The position numbers and the translations under genes are program-made. DNA of 36,409 bases, taken from Deltaproteobacteria bacterium (GTDB taxonomy: Bacteria; Myxococcota_A; UBA9160; SZUA-336). This document shows, one piece after another, positions 8,556-15,461 of the stretch; positions within the stretch are counted from its first letter, which is position 1, and each line of letters opens with the position of its first letter. Where the stretch lies: the NCBI GenBank assembly GCA_004356455.1, contig SMWZ01000148.1, positions 1 through 36,409 of the forward strand, in the 5' to 3' direction. The notes under the pieces were generated by a model. It was given only the letters and a program-made list of their open reading frames with translations. It was not told where the DNA came from and did no database searches.

Positions 8556-9257
8556 ATGCACGACTTGGTGATTCGGAGCGGTAAGAACGTCGCGCAGAGC
8601 GGTCATAGAGTCCGCGCGCTCTATCTTGCGGCGATCATCGCAGCGAGTGCCCTCGGAATTCTTCACCTGAGCCAGCTGATCGATTTGATCGCCCCGACAT
8701 CCTGGATCGCTCTGCTGGCGGGACTGTGGGTCGGAGCACTGGCCGCCGATCTCGTGACCGGCCTGGTGCACTGGGGCTGTGATACCTGGGGCGACGAGGA
8801 AACCCCCTGGATCGGTTCCAGCCTGATCCGTTGGTTTCGAGCGCATCATCGCGAGCCCCAGGCGATGCTCGAGCACGATTGGATCGAGGTGAACGGAGCG
8901 CCGGCCCTCGCCGCAAGCGCGGCTTTTCTGGTGCTGCCCTGCCTGGGCTCGCAGTCTGCGTTCGGGTACGCCGTTGCCTGGTCGCTGATCGGGGCGGGGG
9001 CACTCGCCAATCAGTTCCACCAGTGGGCCCATATGGACAGCCCACCCCTACTGATTCGAAAGCTCCAGCGCTCGGGCTTGATCCTGTCCCGCGTCCGTCA
9101 CGCACGACATCACGCCCTCCACACCGGCGGGTACTGCATCTCGACCGGCTGGTTGAACGGGTTGCTCGATGCGACCGGATTCTGGCGAGTCCTGGAGAGA
9201 TCGATCGCCTTCGTCACGGGGGCCGAACCGCGCGCCGACGCGCGAAACCGAAGCTGA
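8556..9257 (+). CDS. carF: CarF/TMEM189-type plasmanylethanolamine desaturase
   Basis: Predicted integral-membrane diiron desaturase that introduces the vinyl-ether double bond of plasmalogens, about 233 aa. The family diagnostic is the His-rich core: VHWGCDTWG (His72), FRAHHREP (His97, His98), EHDWIEVNG (His107), NQFHQWAH (His155, His159) and RHARHHALHTGGYC (His182, 185, 186, 189), followed by STGWLN. These match the CarF/PEDS1 (TMEM189) pattern closely and cover the conserved histidines. Hydrophobic segments lie at about 20-65 and 118-152. The ATG at 8556, with GGGGAT upstream, is preferred to the GTG at 8517. It is the first gene of a compact operon with folE, a cytochrome c and a membrane protein. 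In Myxococcus, CarF is known to be required for light- and singlet-oxygen-induced carotenogenesis. Confidence 0.9.
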   Translation: MHDLVIRSGKNVAQSGHRVRALYLAAIIAASALGILHLSQLIDLIAPTSWIALLAGLWVGALAADLVTGLVHWGCDTWGDEETPWIGSSLIRWFRAHHREPQAMLEHDWIEVNGAPALAASAAFLVLPCLGSQSAFGYAVAWSLIGAGALANQFHQWAHMDSPPLLIRKLQRSGLILSRVRHARHHALHTGGYCISTGWLNGLLDATGFWRVLERSIAFVTGAEPRADARNRS

Positions 9258-9269
9258 TCCGGAGGGACC

Positions 9270-9782
9270 ATGAAGTTAGTGGACTGGCTCGAAGAGCAGG
9301 TGACCAACGACCCTCGCGCCCTGCACTGGTTCGAGGAGAAGGGCTCTGACGAGCGCATCGCGGAGGCCTTCAAGGAGCTGCTCGTTGGGTACAGGATCGA
9401 TCCGAGCACCATCCTCAAGACGACACGGATGCTGCGGCCCGACGAGCACCCGGGCATCGTCGAGGCCAACGATATCGCGTTCCATTCGATCTGTGCGCAT
9501 CATTTCCTGCCCTTCTTCGGCCAGGTGGATCTGGCCTATGTGCCTGGTGACAGGATTCTGGGACTGGGCAAGCTGCCCCGGTTGGTCGATGCCTATGCGC
9601 GACGCTTCCAGATCCAGGAAGACCTCGTTCGCGAGGTCGCGCATGCGATGATGGAGTACGGCCATGCACGGGGTGTCCGGGTTCGCGCACGCGGTCAGCA
9701 CCTCTGCGTATGCAGTCGCGGGCCCTCCAACCTCTCCACCATCATCCATACGGAATACGCGCTCGGCTCCCTGGAGGGCTGA
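9270..9782 (+). CDS. folE: GTP cyclohydrolase I (short, divergent FolE)
   Basis: Predicted to convert GTP to 7,8-dihydroneopterin triphosphate, the first step of folate and biopterin-type cofactors. It has 170 aa and lacks much of the N-terminal helix region of E. coli FolE. Zinc ligands are present: Cys75 and His78 in CAHH, and Cys146 in QHLCVCSRG. Other active-site matches are His77, Lys101 and Arg104 (GLGKLPRL), Gln116-Glu117 (QIQEDL), His144 and Arg150. The Ser of the usual GLSK motif is Gly100. A GGAGG site precedes the ATG, 12 bp after carF, and the stop codon overlaps the next gene's start (TGATG). This placement suggests a specialised pterin rather than housekeeping folate. Confidence 0.9.
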   Translation: MKLVDWLEEQVTNDPRALHWFEEKGSDERIAEAFKELLVGYRIDPSTILKTTRMLRPDEHPGIVEANDIAFHSICAHHFLPFFGQVDLAYVPGDRILGLGKLPRLVDAYARRFQIQEDLVREVAHAMMEYGHARGVRVRARGQHLCVCSRGPSNLSTIIHTEYALGSLEG

Positions 9783-10663
9783 TGGGAATCGGGGCTCGAG
9801 CCCTACTACTTGTCTTAGCGGTCGGGATCGCGCTGGGGGTCGTCTCCTCAAGCCCCGGCCATGAGCCGAGAGGATTGAGCTTCGCCCGGCATTCCGAGCT
9901 TGTTGCGACCCGGGACGTCGACGAACTGCGACAGGCCCACGAGGTCAGAACCATTCGGGTCTTCGAGCCCTACGAGGAGCGCGAAGTCAGCTTCGAAGCG
10001 GTCGCGTTCGACGCGGTCCTCGATGCCATCTACTCGTCGGACTGGCGCACCCAGGAGGAGCTGCTCTTCACCTGCAGCGATGGGTATCAGCCGACGGTGC
10101 CGGTCAGGCGCGTCCTCGAGCACAAGGCGTGGCTGGCCTTCGACCGGGCGGACGAGGACGGGTTCTCGATCCTCAAGCTCGAGTCGGGCAGCTTGCGCCG
10201 CGTCACCCTCTCCCCCTTCTACCTGATCTGGGAGAACTTCGATGACCCCCAGGTACGCCAGGAGGGCGACTACGGCTGGTCGTACCAGCTGGTAGGGGTC
10301 GACCTGATTCGCACCCAGGATCGCTTCCCAAAGATGGTGCCACCCGAGGGAGCCAGCCGAGATGCGCTTGCCGGCTTCGCCGCCTTTCGGATGTACTGCA
10401 GCCGTTGTCATGCGATCAACGGCGAGGGGGGCGCCATCGGCCCCGAGCTGAACTACTCCCCGAGCCCCGTGGAGTATCGGGAGTCGGCCTGGCTGCGGCG
10501 TTGGATCGACGACCCCAGCCAGATCCTTGCGACGTCACGCATGCCGCGCCTCAACCCGGGCCTGGCCGACCGCGATCAGACGATCTCGAACCTCCTCGCC
10601 TACCTCGAGGCCATGTCGAAGACGAAGCGCAAGCTGCGCGCGGAGACGAAGGATGGATCCTGA
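9782..10663 (+). CDS. Exported monohaem cytochrome c with N-terminal oxidoreductase-like domain
   Basis: 293-aa periplasmic electron carrier. Residues 1-24 form a Sec signal or membrane anchor (ALLLVLAVGIALGVVSSS). Residues about 50-180 resemble the small non-haem domain related to molybdopterin-oxidoreductase folds (LLFTCSDGYQPTVPV, 95-109), but I see no complete cofactor site. The C-terminal domain is a class I cytochrome c with the haem motif CSRCH (206-210) and a likely axial Met254 in SRMPRLNPG. The start overlaps the folE stop and the end overlaps the next gene by 11 bp, so translation is coupled. In context it may pass electrons to or from the CarF enzyme or the adjacent membrane protein; that is inference. 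Confidence 0.82.
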   Translation: MGIGARALLLVLAVGIALGVVSSSPGHEPRGLSFARHSELVATRDVDELRQAHEVRTIRVFEPYEEREVSFEAVAFDAVLDAIYSSDWRTQEELLFTCSDGYQPTVPVRRVLEHKAWLAFDRADEDGFSILKLESGSLRRVTLSPFYLIWENFDDPQVRQEGDYGWSYQLVGVDLIRTQDRFPKMVPPEGASRDALAGFAAFRMYCSRCHAINGEGGAIGPELNYSPSPVEYRESAWLRRWIDDPSQILATSRMPRLNPGLADRDQTISNLLAYLEAMSKTKRKLRAETKDGS

Positions 10664-11348
10664 AGCCGGGACTCTCGAGGCCTTCTATGCGAGCCCTATC
10701 CAGCACCCCGGTCTGCTGTGGCTGGCCGCCGGGATCGCCATCGCTTTCTGCCTGTCGAAGCGCGGTCTGAGCAGGAGCCTGCGCCGCTACTGCGTGACGC
10801 TGGCGATCCTCTCGTTTGCGGATGCATGGCTCACTTCGAGCCCGGTCTTCGGCCTGGGCACGCTCCAGGGCTGGCTGGCGAGCGGCGTCCCGCTCTTCTT
10901 CGTTCTCGCCGGCGACTATCGATATCTGTTCTTCGTCCTGACGGCGACAGCCGGGGGAGAGATCGAGCCCAGGGCGAAGAGTCTCCTCGTCGCAGCCGGT
11001 CTCACCTTCATCGTTCCGATTCTCTCGCAGGTCGCTCTGCTGCTCTTACCCGACTCGCTGGCCAGCGCGCGCATGCTGTTCTTGATCTATGAAGTCGGCT
11101 TCGTCGTCCTCACCCTCTCGCTGATGCGATGGCATCCGCAAATCCGAACCATCCCCTGGACCGGATCTGTGAGCCGCTTCGTCGTGCTCTACTACAGCCT
11201 GTGGGCCAGCGCAGACCTGCTCATCCTGACCACCGGCTTGGACCTGGGCTACGGGCTCCGCGTCCTCCCCAACCTCCTGTATTACGGGGGCCTCATCGCG
11301 ACTTTCGCATGGTTCGCTCCCAGGGAGCCAGCACCTCAGGCGAGGTAG
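10653..11348 (+). CDS. Polytopic membrane protein of the carF-folE operon
   Basis: 231-aa integral membrane protein with roughly six to seven hydrophobic segments (for example LLWLAAGIAIAFCL, 21-34; LLVAAGLTFIVPILSQVALL; MLFLIYEVGFVVLTLSLM; FVVLYYSLWASADLLILT). I do not recognise the family. There is no Cys-X2-Cys motif or His pair that would mark a haem- or metal-binding quinol oxidoreductase. The ATG at 10653 overlaps the cytochrome stop by 11 bp. Last gene of the operon. It might anchor or partner the cytochrome c. Confidence 0.75.
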   Translation: MDPEAGTLEAFYASPIQHPGLLWLAAGIAIAFCLSKRGLSRSLRRYCVTLAILSFADAWLTSSPVFGLGTLQGWLASGVPLFFVLAGDYRYLFFVLTATAGGEIEPRAKSLLVAAGLTFIVPILSQVALLLLPDSLASARMLFLIYEVGFVVLTLSLMRWHPQIRTIPWTGSVSRFVVLYYSLWASADLLILTTGLDLGYGLRVLPNLLYYGGLIATFAWFAPREPAPQAR

Positions 11349-11394
11349 CACGCGAAGGCGCGGCGGAGGTCGCCGCTCCCGCCGTCTCTAGCCT

Positions 11395-12219
11395 CTACGT
11401 CCTACGCGCAATGAAACGACCCTGAGCGATCTTTCCCGCTCGCGAGAGCTGCAACAGGAACTTCAACTGGTCAGTCACCGCTCCCAGTAGCTCGGGATGG
11501 AAGTCGAGAATCCGCAAGGCGTCATAGGTCAGCTGCATCTCGAGCATGTTGATGAACAGATCCATGTGGCCCGGGAACCGTCCGGTATCCTCCGCCTCGA
11601 GTACCTGGCAGCCGTTCTCTCCGAGCAGACGACAATAACCTTCGACGTCCTCCACGTTGTCGAACCTCATAAAGCCCAGGAAGCGCTCGGCCTCTTCGTG
11701 GTCGAGCGCGCTCGGTCCCTCGATCCAATCCGTAAACGCGATCACGCCCCCCGGTTTCACGATCCTAGCGGCCTCGGCAATGAGCTTTCTCTTGTCGGCG
11801 ACGTAGCACCAAGCGTCTTCGGACCAGACGAAGTCGGAGCTCGCATCAGGGAGCCCGCTCTCGCACGCGTCAGCGATCACGAAGCGGATCCGCTCGGCGA
11901 GGCCTTCCTCCTCGGAGCTGCGCCGTCCACGCTCCACCATCTTGCGCGATGCATCGACGCCAAGCATCGACGTAACCTCTCGGAAGCGGACGAGGAAGCG
12001 CATCCCTGCACCGTTGCCGCAGCAGAGATCCACACCGTGCTGCCCCGCAGCGAGCATGGCGCGGTCGGCGAGGTCCATGGACGACCTGAAGCCACCGATA
12101 TGGATCTGCTGACCCATAAAGAGCTCAAAGAGGTCGCCTTCCCGGCCGTCATAGAGTGCCTTCGCATCGGTGGGGTCGACGGTCTTGGTAGTCTTCATTT
12201 GGGCAACGGCGCTACCCAT
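11395..12219 (-). CDS. SAM-dependent methyltransferase
   Basis: 274-aa class I methyltransferase. Motif I is HGVDLCCGNGAG (61-72), followed by the acidic end of strand 2 (MLGVDASRKMVERG), motif II (IRFVIADACESGLPDASSDFVWSEDAWCYV) and motif III (AARIVKPGGVIAFTDW). The N-terminal YDGREGDLFELFMGQQIHIGGF segment is like the sarcosine/dimethylglycine and related N-methyltransferases that hold small amine substrates. Two starts are possible, ATG at 12219 and ATG at 12198; neither has a strong ribosome site. It ends close to the carF operon terminus (convergent, 46 bp). Upstream on its strand lie a relic of the DapB-like reductase and the deazaflavin-dependent gene, so it was probably once cotranscribed with them. 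Confidence 0.82.
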   Translation of the reverse strand: MGSAVAQMKTTKTVDPTDAKALYDGREGDLFELFMGQQIHIGGFRSSMDLADRAMLAAGQHGVDLCCGNGAGMRFLVRFREVTSMLGVDASRKMVERGRRSSEEEGLAERIRFVIADACESGLPDASSDFVWSEDAWCYVADKRKLIAEAARIVKPGGVIAFTDWIEGPSALDHEEAERFLGFMRFDNVEDVEGYCRLLGENGCQVLEAEDTGRFPGHMDLFINMLEMQLTYDALRILDFHPELLGAVTDQLKFLLQLSRAGKIAQGRFIARRT

Positions 12220-12337
12220 ATCGGGACGGGATCAGGGTGGCGCCGATCCAGGACGAACTCCTTTCCGATGCGGCCGAACTGCCTAAAAAGGTCCAGATCG
12301 CTCCGCCGCGCGTGCTCAATGATTACTTTGGTCGCTA

Positions 12338-12395
12338 CACCACACCAGTAGCCCACTGCATCACTCTGTATTCTTTTTCGCTCAAAGCCCCGGGG
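12338..12395 (-). pseudogene. Relic of the DapB-like reductase 5' end
   Basis: This stretch aligns base for base, with a few changes, to the start of the intact reductase gene (8101-8158). The first 36 bases differ at one position. Read on the minus strand it encodes EYRVMQWATGVV and then TAG, against KYRVIQWATGVVGRA in the intact gene. The start region is altered and the rest of the gene is missing. The sequence between here and the methyltransferase start stays open in a shifted frame but has no start codon, so it may be remnant coding sequence. Confidence 0.75.
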
Positions 12396-12417
12396 ATCTT
12401 GTCACTCCACTAGTGGA

Positions 12418-12888
12418 CTAGGATTTAACCCGGCTCAAGCGAAACACGCGGATATTGCGATCGGTCCTTTTTTCGTAGACGTTCATCTGCGGAATCGCCC
12501 GTCGAATATCGGCCCATACCTTTTCTTTTTCTGGATCAGTCAGCACCTGCGCCCGAGCGGCGAAGCGCTCGCCGCGCATCTGTATCTGCACCTGGGGATT
12601 CGCCTCGATGTTGTAGCACCACGCCGGGTGCTTCGGCTGGCCCATGGCGCTCGCCACCACCAGATAGTCTCCCTCGTGCTCGAGACAGGCGAGCTGCACC
12701 GATCGCGGCTGGCCCGAGCTACGCCCGATCGCGGTCATTGTGAGCATTGGCATGAAGGGGGGGCCCATCGAAGTGAAGCGGCCGTTGGTTGCTTTGAAGA
12801 TCAGTGGATCAAGCCGCGATGCGAAGTGCTTGACCAGCCATGAGGCGACTGGTGTAGCCGAGATCCAGATGATGAAACGGGCGTACAT
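12418..12888 (-). CDS. Deazaflavin (F420)-dependent nitroreductase family protein
   Basis: 156-aa split-barrel protein of the nitroreductase/quinone reductase deazaflavin-dependent family. Diagnostic segments are MLTMTAIGRSSGQPRSVQLACLEHEGDYLVVAS (about 48-80, quoted in part: TAIGRSSGQPRSV) and KHPAWCYNIEANPQVQIQ (85-102). The N-terminal hydrophobic helix (FIIWISATPVASWLV) may associate with the membrane. The start ATG has GGAGAAAACACC directly upstream. The promoter/operator module at 12901-12929 lies 12 bp upstream of the start. F420 use is inferred from the family; no F420 biosynthesis gene is visible here. Confidence 0.85.
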   Translation of the reverse strand: MYARFIIWISATPVASWLVKHFASRLDPLIFKATNGRFTSMGPPFMPMLTMTAIGRSSGQPRSVQLACLEHEGDYLVVASAMGQPKHPAWCYNIEANPQVQIQMRGERFAARAQVLTDPEKEKVWADIRRAIPQMNVYEKRTDRNIRVFRLSRVKS

Positions 12889-12900
12889 GGTGTTTTCTCC

Positions 12901-12929
12901 GGACGTTCCGGGAACGGGAAGTATAGACC
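12901..12929 (-). promoter_or_regulatory. Promoter/operator module, copy 2
   Basis: Second copy of the 29-bp element found at 8157-8185. On the minus strand it reads TATACT, then the near-perfect dyad CGTTCC-C-GGAACG, just before the ribosome site of the deazaflavin-dependent gene. The dyad is more symmetrical than copy 1. The shared element implies that the two genes answer to the same regulator, or that one promoter was copied. Confidence 0.55.
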
Positions 12930-12998
12930 CTGTGCCTACGGCCCAGCCGCACTCGGCGCTGGGGAACCTGGCAGCTAGTGCGCCATGCTGTACGAAGC

Positions 12999-13029
12999 TA
13001 GAATGGGAAGGGGCTAAGGCCAGCCTTAG
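12999..13029 (+). promoter_or_regulatory. Promoter with overlapping palindrome upstream of alpha/beta hydrolase
   Basis: TAGAAT at 12999-13004 matches the -10 consensus at five of six positions, without a good -35. Ten bases further on is a perfect dyad, CTAAGGC-CA-GCCTTAG (13014-13029), placed where transcription would start and just before the AAGGGGA ribosome site. The layout suits a repressor operator; an RNA hairpin limiting ribosome access is an alternative. Confidence 0.45.
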
Positions 13030-13042
13030 AAGGGGACTTCCA

Positions 13043-13996
13043 TTGCAGGATCACCAGACGCAGGCTAGCTCTCGCGACCTGCCTAAGCGCTCACGGGTTG
13101 ACACAGGAGATCTCCGCGAGCTCTCGATCCACGACCAGCGGATTACCTACCGCACGGCCGGCTCCGGTCCTGTTCTGCTCCTGATCCACGGGATGGCGGG
13201 AAGCGCCACGACCTGGCGCCAGGTCATGCCCGGGCTCGCCCAGCGCTTCACGCTGATCGCGCCCGACCTGCTCGGGCACGGGCGCTCGGACAAGCCGCAG
13301 GGCGACTACTCGCTCGGGGCCTTCGCCTGCACCTTGCGCGACCTGCTCGTCGCCCTCGACCACGAGCGCGTCACGGTGGTGGGCCAGTCGCTCGGTGGCG
13401 GCGTCGCGCTGCAGTTCTCCTACCAGTACCCTGAGCGCACCGAGCGGCTCGTGCTCGTGGCAAGCGGGGGGCTCGGCCACGAGGTCAACCGTCTCCTGCG
13501 TCTCCTCAGCCTTCCCGGCTCCGAGGCCGTGCTGCGGCTCGCCTGCGCAGCGCCGGTGCGCGAGGCGATTGAGTCGGTCGCCAGCGGCATCGCTCGCGTG
13601 GGGCTCCGCCTGGCGCCAGTCGTGTCGGAGCTGTGGCGGAGCTACGCGTCGCTCGCCGACGACGCCACCCGTCGCGCCTTCCTGCGCACGTTGCGGGCGG
13701 TGGTGGATCCCCGCGGTCAGGCCGTGAGCGCCTCGAACCGCCTGCACCTGGCCGCCGAGGTGCCAACGCTCATCGTCTGGGGCGACGCCGACCCGATCAT
13801 CCCCGTCGATCACGCGCACGCCGCGCACGCCTCGATCCCGGGCAGCCGTCTCGAAATCTTCGAGGGGGTCGGCCACTACCCCCACTGCGAGGCGCCCGAG
13901 CGCTTCGTGGAGGTGCTGAGCGACTTCGTCGAGACAACGGTGCCGGCCCGGATCACGGTCGCAGCGCACCAAGCGCTGCGGCAGACCGGGAACTAG
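13043..13996 (+). CDS. Alpha/beta hydrolase
   Basis: About 317 aa from a TTG at 13043, chosen because AAGGGGA lies 6 bp upstream; the hydrolase fold itself begins near residue 25. The full triad is visible: HGMAGS (49-54) as oxyanion loop, PDLLGHGRSDKP (74-85), nucleophile elbow GQSLGG (114-119, Ser116), acid in WGDADPIIP, and His in GVGHYPH. The cap region is Arg/Leu-rich and helical. The closest look is to the epoxide hydrolase and meta-cleavage hydrolase-like group of acyl hydrolases. It converges on the sigma/TPR-like gene and overlaps its end by 4 bp. Confidence 0.87.
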   Translation: MQDHQTQASSRDLPKRSRVDTGDLRELSIHDQRITYRTAGSGPVLLLIHGMAGSATTWRQVMPGLAQRFTLIAPDLLGHGRSDKPQGDYSLGAFACTLRDLLVALDHERVTVVGQSLGGGVALQFSYQYPERTERLVLVASGGLGHEVNRLLRLLSLPGSEAVLRLACAAPVREAIESVASGIARVGLRLAPVVSELWRSYASLADDATRRAFLRTLRAVVDPRGQAVSASNRLHLAAEVPTLIVWGDADPIIPVDHAHAAHASIPGSRLEIFEGVGHYPHCEAPERFVEVLSDFVETTVPARITVAAHQALRQTGN

Positions 13997-15324
13997 CTGG
14001 GCGCGCTCACGTTGGGGTCAGGCAACAGGATCGCGGTTGAGTCCTTGGACTGGATGAGAAGAGCCGCATAGCCTGCGCCACTCGGTCGGCGCTCGTCCGC
14101 GCCCGCAAGGCCGGGGTGCAGCAGCAGGAGCACCGCTAGGGCAGCCGTCGCTGCCAGCACTCTCAGTGGCACGCGCGAGACGGGGCGCGCGCCGCGAATC
14201 CAGCGCGCCGGCCCCTGTCTCCAGGCATCGGTGTCGCGCAGCCAGGAGAGCTCGGGCTGCTCCTGCAGACGGCGACACACGTAGGCGCGCTCATCCGGCT
14301 TGAGACGACCCGAGTTGAACAGGTCGCTGAGCTGCGCGATGTGGTGCTGTGCGCTCGCGTAGTCCTGCCGTTTGGAGGCGGCGGCGAGTAGGTTGAGCAG
14401 AGGCGCAGGCGCGTTGGGCACGAGCAGGTTTGCGCGCCGCCAGACGTGCTGCGCGTCCTCGATCTGACCCTCAACGTCGATCAGATTTCCCAGGTGGTTC
14501 AGGATACAACCGCGCAAGCTGGGGGCGTCGGCGAAGATCAGGGCCTTGCGGTAGAGCCAACTGGCCTCCACGCGTCGTCCGCGGTCCGCCGCGAGCAATG
14601 CCGCCAGCTTGAGCCAGTGCGGATTGTCTTGCCAGGACGAGCGTGTTCGCTCGAGCTCACGCGCGAGCGAGTCAAGGTCCCGCTCGAACCAGAGTCGCCG
14701 TAGCGGCTCGAGCTGGGCAGGGAAATCGCCGTTCAGGGGGGCTGGCTGTGCATGCTGCAGCTCGTGCACGGTGCGCAGCAGGAACTTGCGGGCGCGTGCC
14801 ACCCCCGTGCGCACCGTGGCCGGAACCTTGTCCTCCTCACGCGCGATCGCAGCGTAAGACTTGTGCGCGAGCCGCTCACGGTACCAGCGCAGGTTCCTGA
14901 GCATGGTCTCGTTTCCCTGCGCCTGAGCGTTCGAGAGCGCGCAGCGCAGGGCGCGAGTGCTGAGCTCGAGCGCCTCGGGGTCGGTCGTTCCCCCCTCCCA
15001 TGCTTCGGACTGGATCGCGCGACCGTCCGGGCCCAGGTAGGTGCCAAGCCAGCCGCCGCTGAAGCGCGCGGTACTCTCCCCTCGCAGGTTCTCGCGTACG
15101 TGCGGTAGCAGGAACGCGTCGAGAGTGTCCGCGTCGAGCGCCTGCTCGAACTCAGCGGGGCATGCGCGTGCGAGCTGCTCGCATGTCAGGAAGATCTCTC
15201 CCAGCCGCTCGGCGCGGCGAGCTGGGTCCACAACCAGCCGCGCGGCAATGGCCTGGGCGGCTCCTGCGAGCCGCTGCACCTGGCTCTCGCCGAGGGCTTC
15301 GGTTTCCGTCAGGGGTGCCGACAT
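13993..15324 (-). CDS. Sigma-region-4-like HTH protein with TPR-like repeats and C-terminal membrane helix
   Basis: 443 aa. Residues about 145-190 look like sigma-70 region 4, a helix-turn-helix with SYAAIAREEDKVPATVRTG followed by VARARKFLLRTV. The preceding 140 residues are helical, with conserved-looking WLGTYLGPDG, but do not clearly match region 2. Residues about 195-370 are helical repeats of TPR type (for example ASWLYRKALIFADAPSLRG, ILNHLGNLIDVEGQIEDAQ). A single hydrophobic segment (VLAATAALAVLLLLHPGLAGA, near 390-412) ends the protein, leaving a short tail. It may be a membrane-tethered regulator; alternatively the HTH has become structural. The start is the first ATG after the AT-rich divergent region. 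Confidence 0.65.
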   Translation of the reverse strand: MSAPLTETEALGESQVQRLAGAAQAIAARLVVDPARRAERLGEIFLTCEQLARACPAEFEQALDADTLDAFLLPHVRENLRGESTARFSGGWLGTYLGPDGRAIQSEAWEGGTTDPEALELSTRALRCALSNAQAQGNETMLRNLRWYRERLAHKSYAAIAREEDKVPATVRTGVARARKFLLRTVHELQHAQPAPLNGDFPAQLEPLRRLWFERDLDSLARELERTRSSWQDNPHWLKLAALLAADRGRRVEASWLYRKALIFADAPSLRGCILNHLGNLIDVEGQIEDAQHVWRRANLLVPNAPAPLLNLLAAASKRQDYASAQHHIAQLSDLFNSGRLKPDERAYVCRRLQEQPELSWLRDTDAWRQGPARWIRGARPVSRVPLRVLAATAALAVLLLLHPGLAGADERRPSGAGYAALLIQSKDSTAILLPDPNVSAPS

Positions 15325-15416
15325 CGCGGGTCCTCCTCAGGCGGGATGCTGCCCTCCACTCGTTCTCGTCAAGCCTAGAAAGATTTGTTGGAACTGTCAA
15401 CATTCATGAAAAATAG

Positions 15417-15432
15417 ATATATTACTGTATAT
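15417..15432. promoter_or_regulatory. AT-rich dyad in divergent promoter region
   Basis: The dyad ATATA-TTACTG-TATAT lies inside the most AT-rich stretch of the neighbourhood (about 15375-15437), flanked by GAAA and TTTC. TATATT at 15418-15423 could be the -10 of the cupin-HTH-cupin regulator gene that starts 30 bp downstream. XRE regulators commonly bind such dyads at their own promoter, so autoregulation is likely. Confidence 0.4.
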
Positions 15433-15461
15433 TTCACCAGCACCGCGCTAATCTTCGCTGG

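Noticed and set aside
12223-12334. Open minus-strand frame between the reductase fossil and the methyltransferase (peptide with RRSDLDLFRQFGRIG)
   Set aside because: It has no start codon or ribosome site and no family that I recognise; probably remnant coding sequence.
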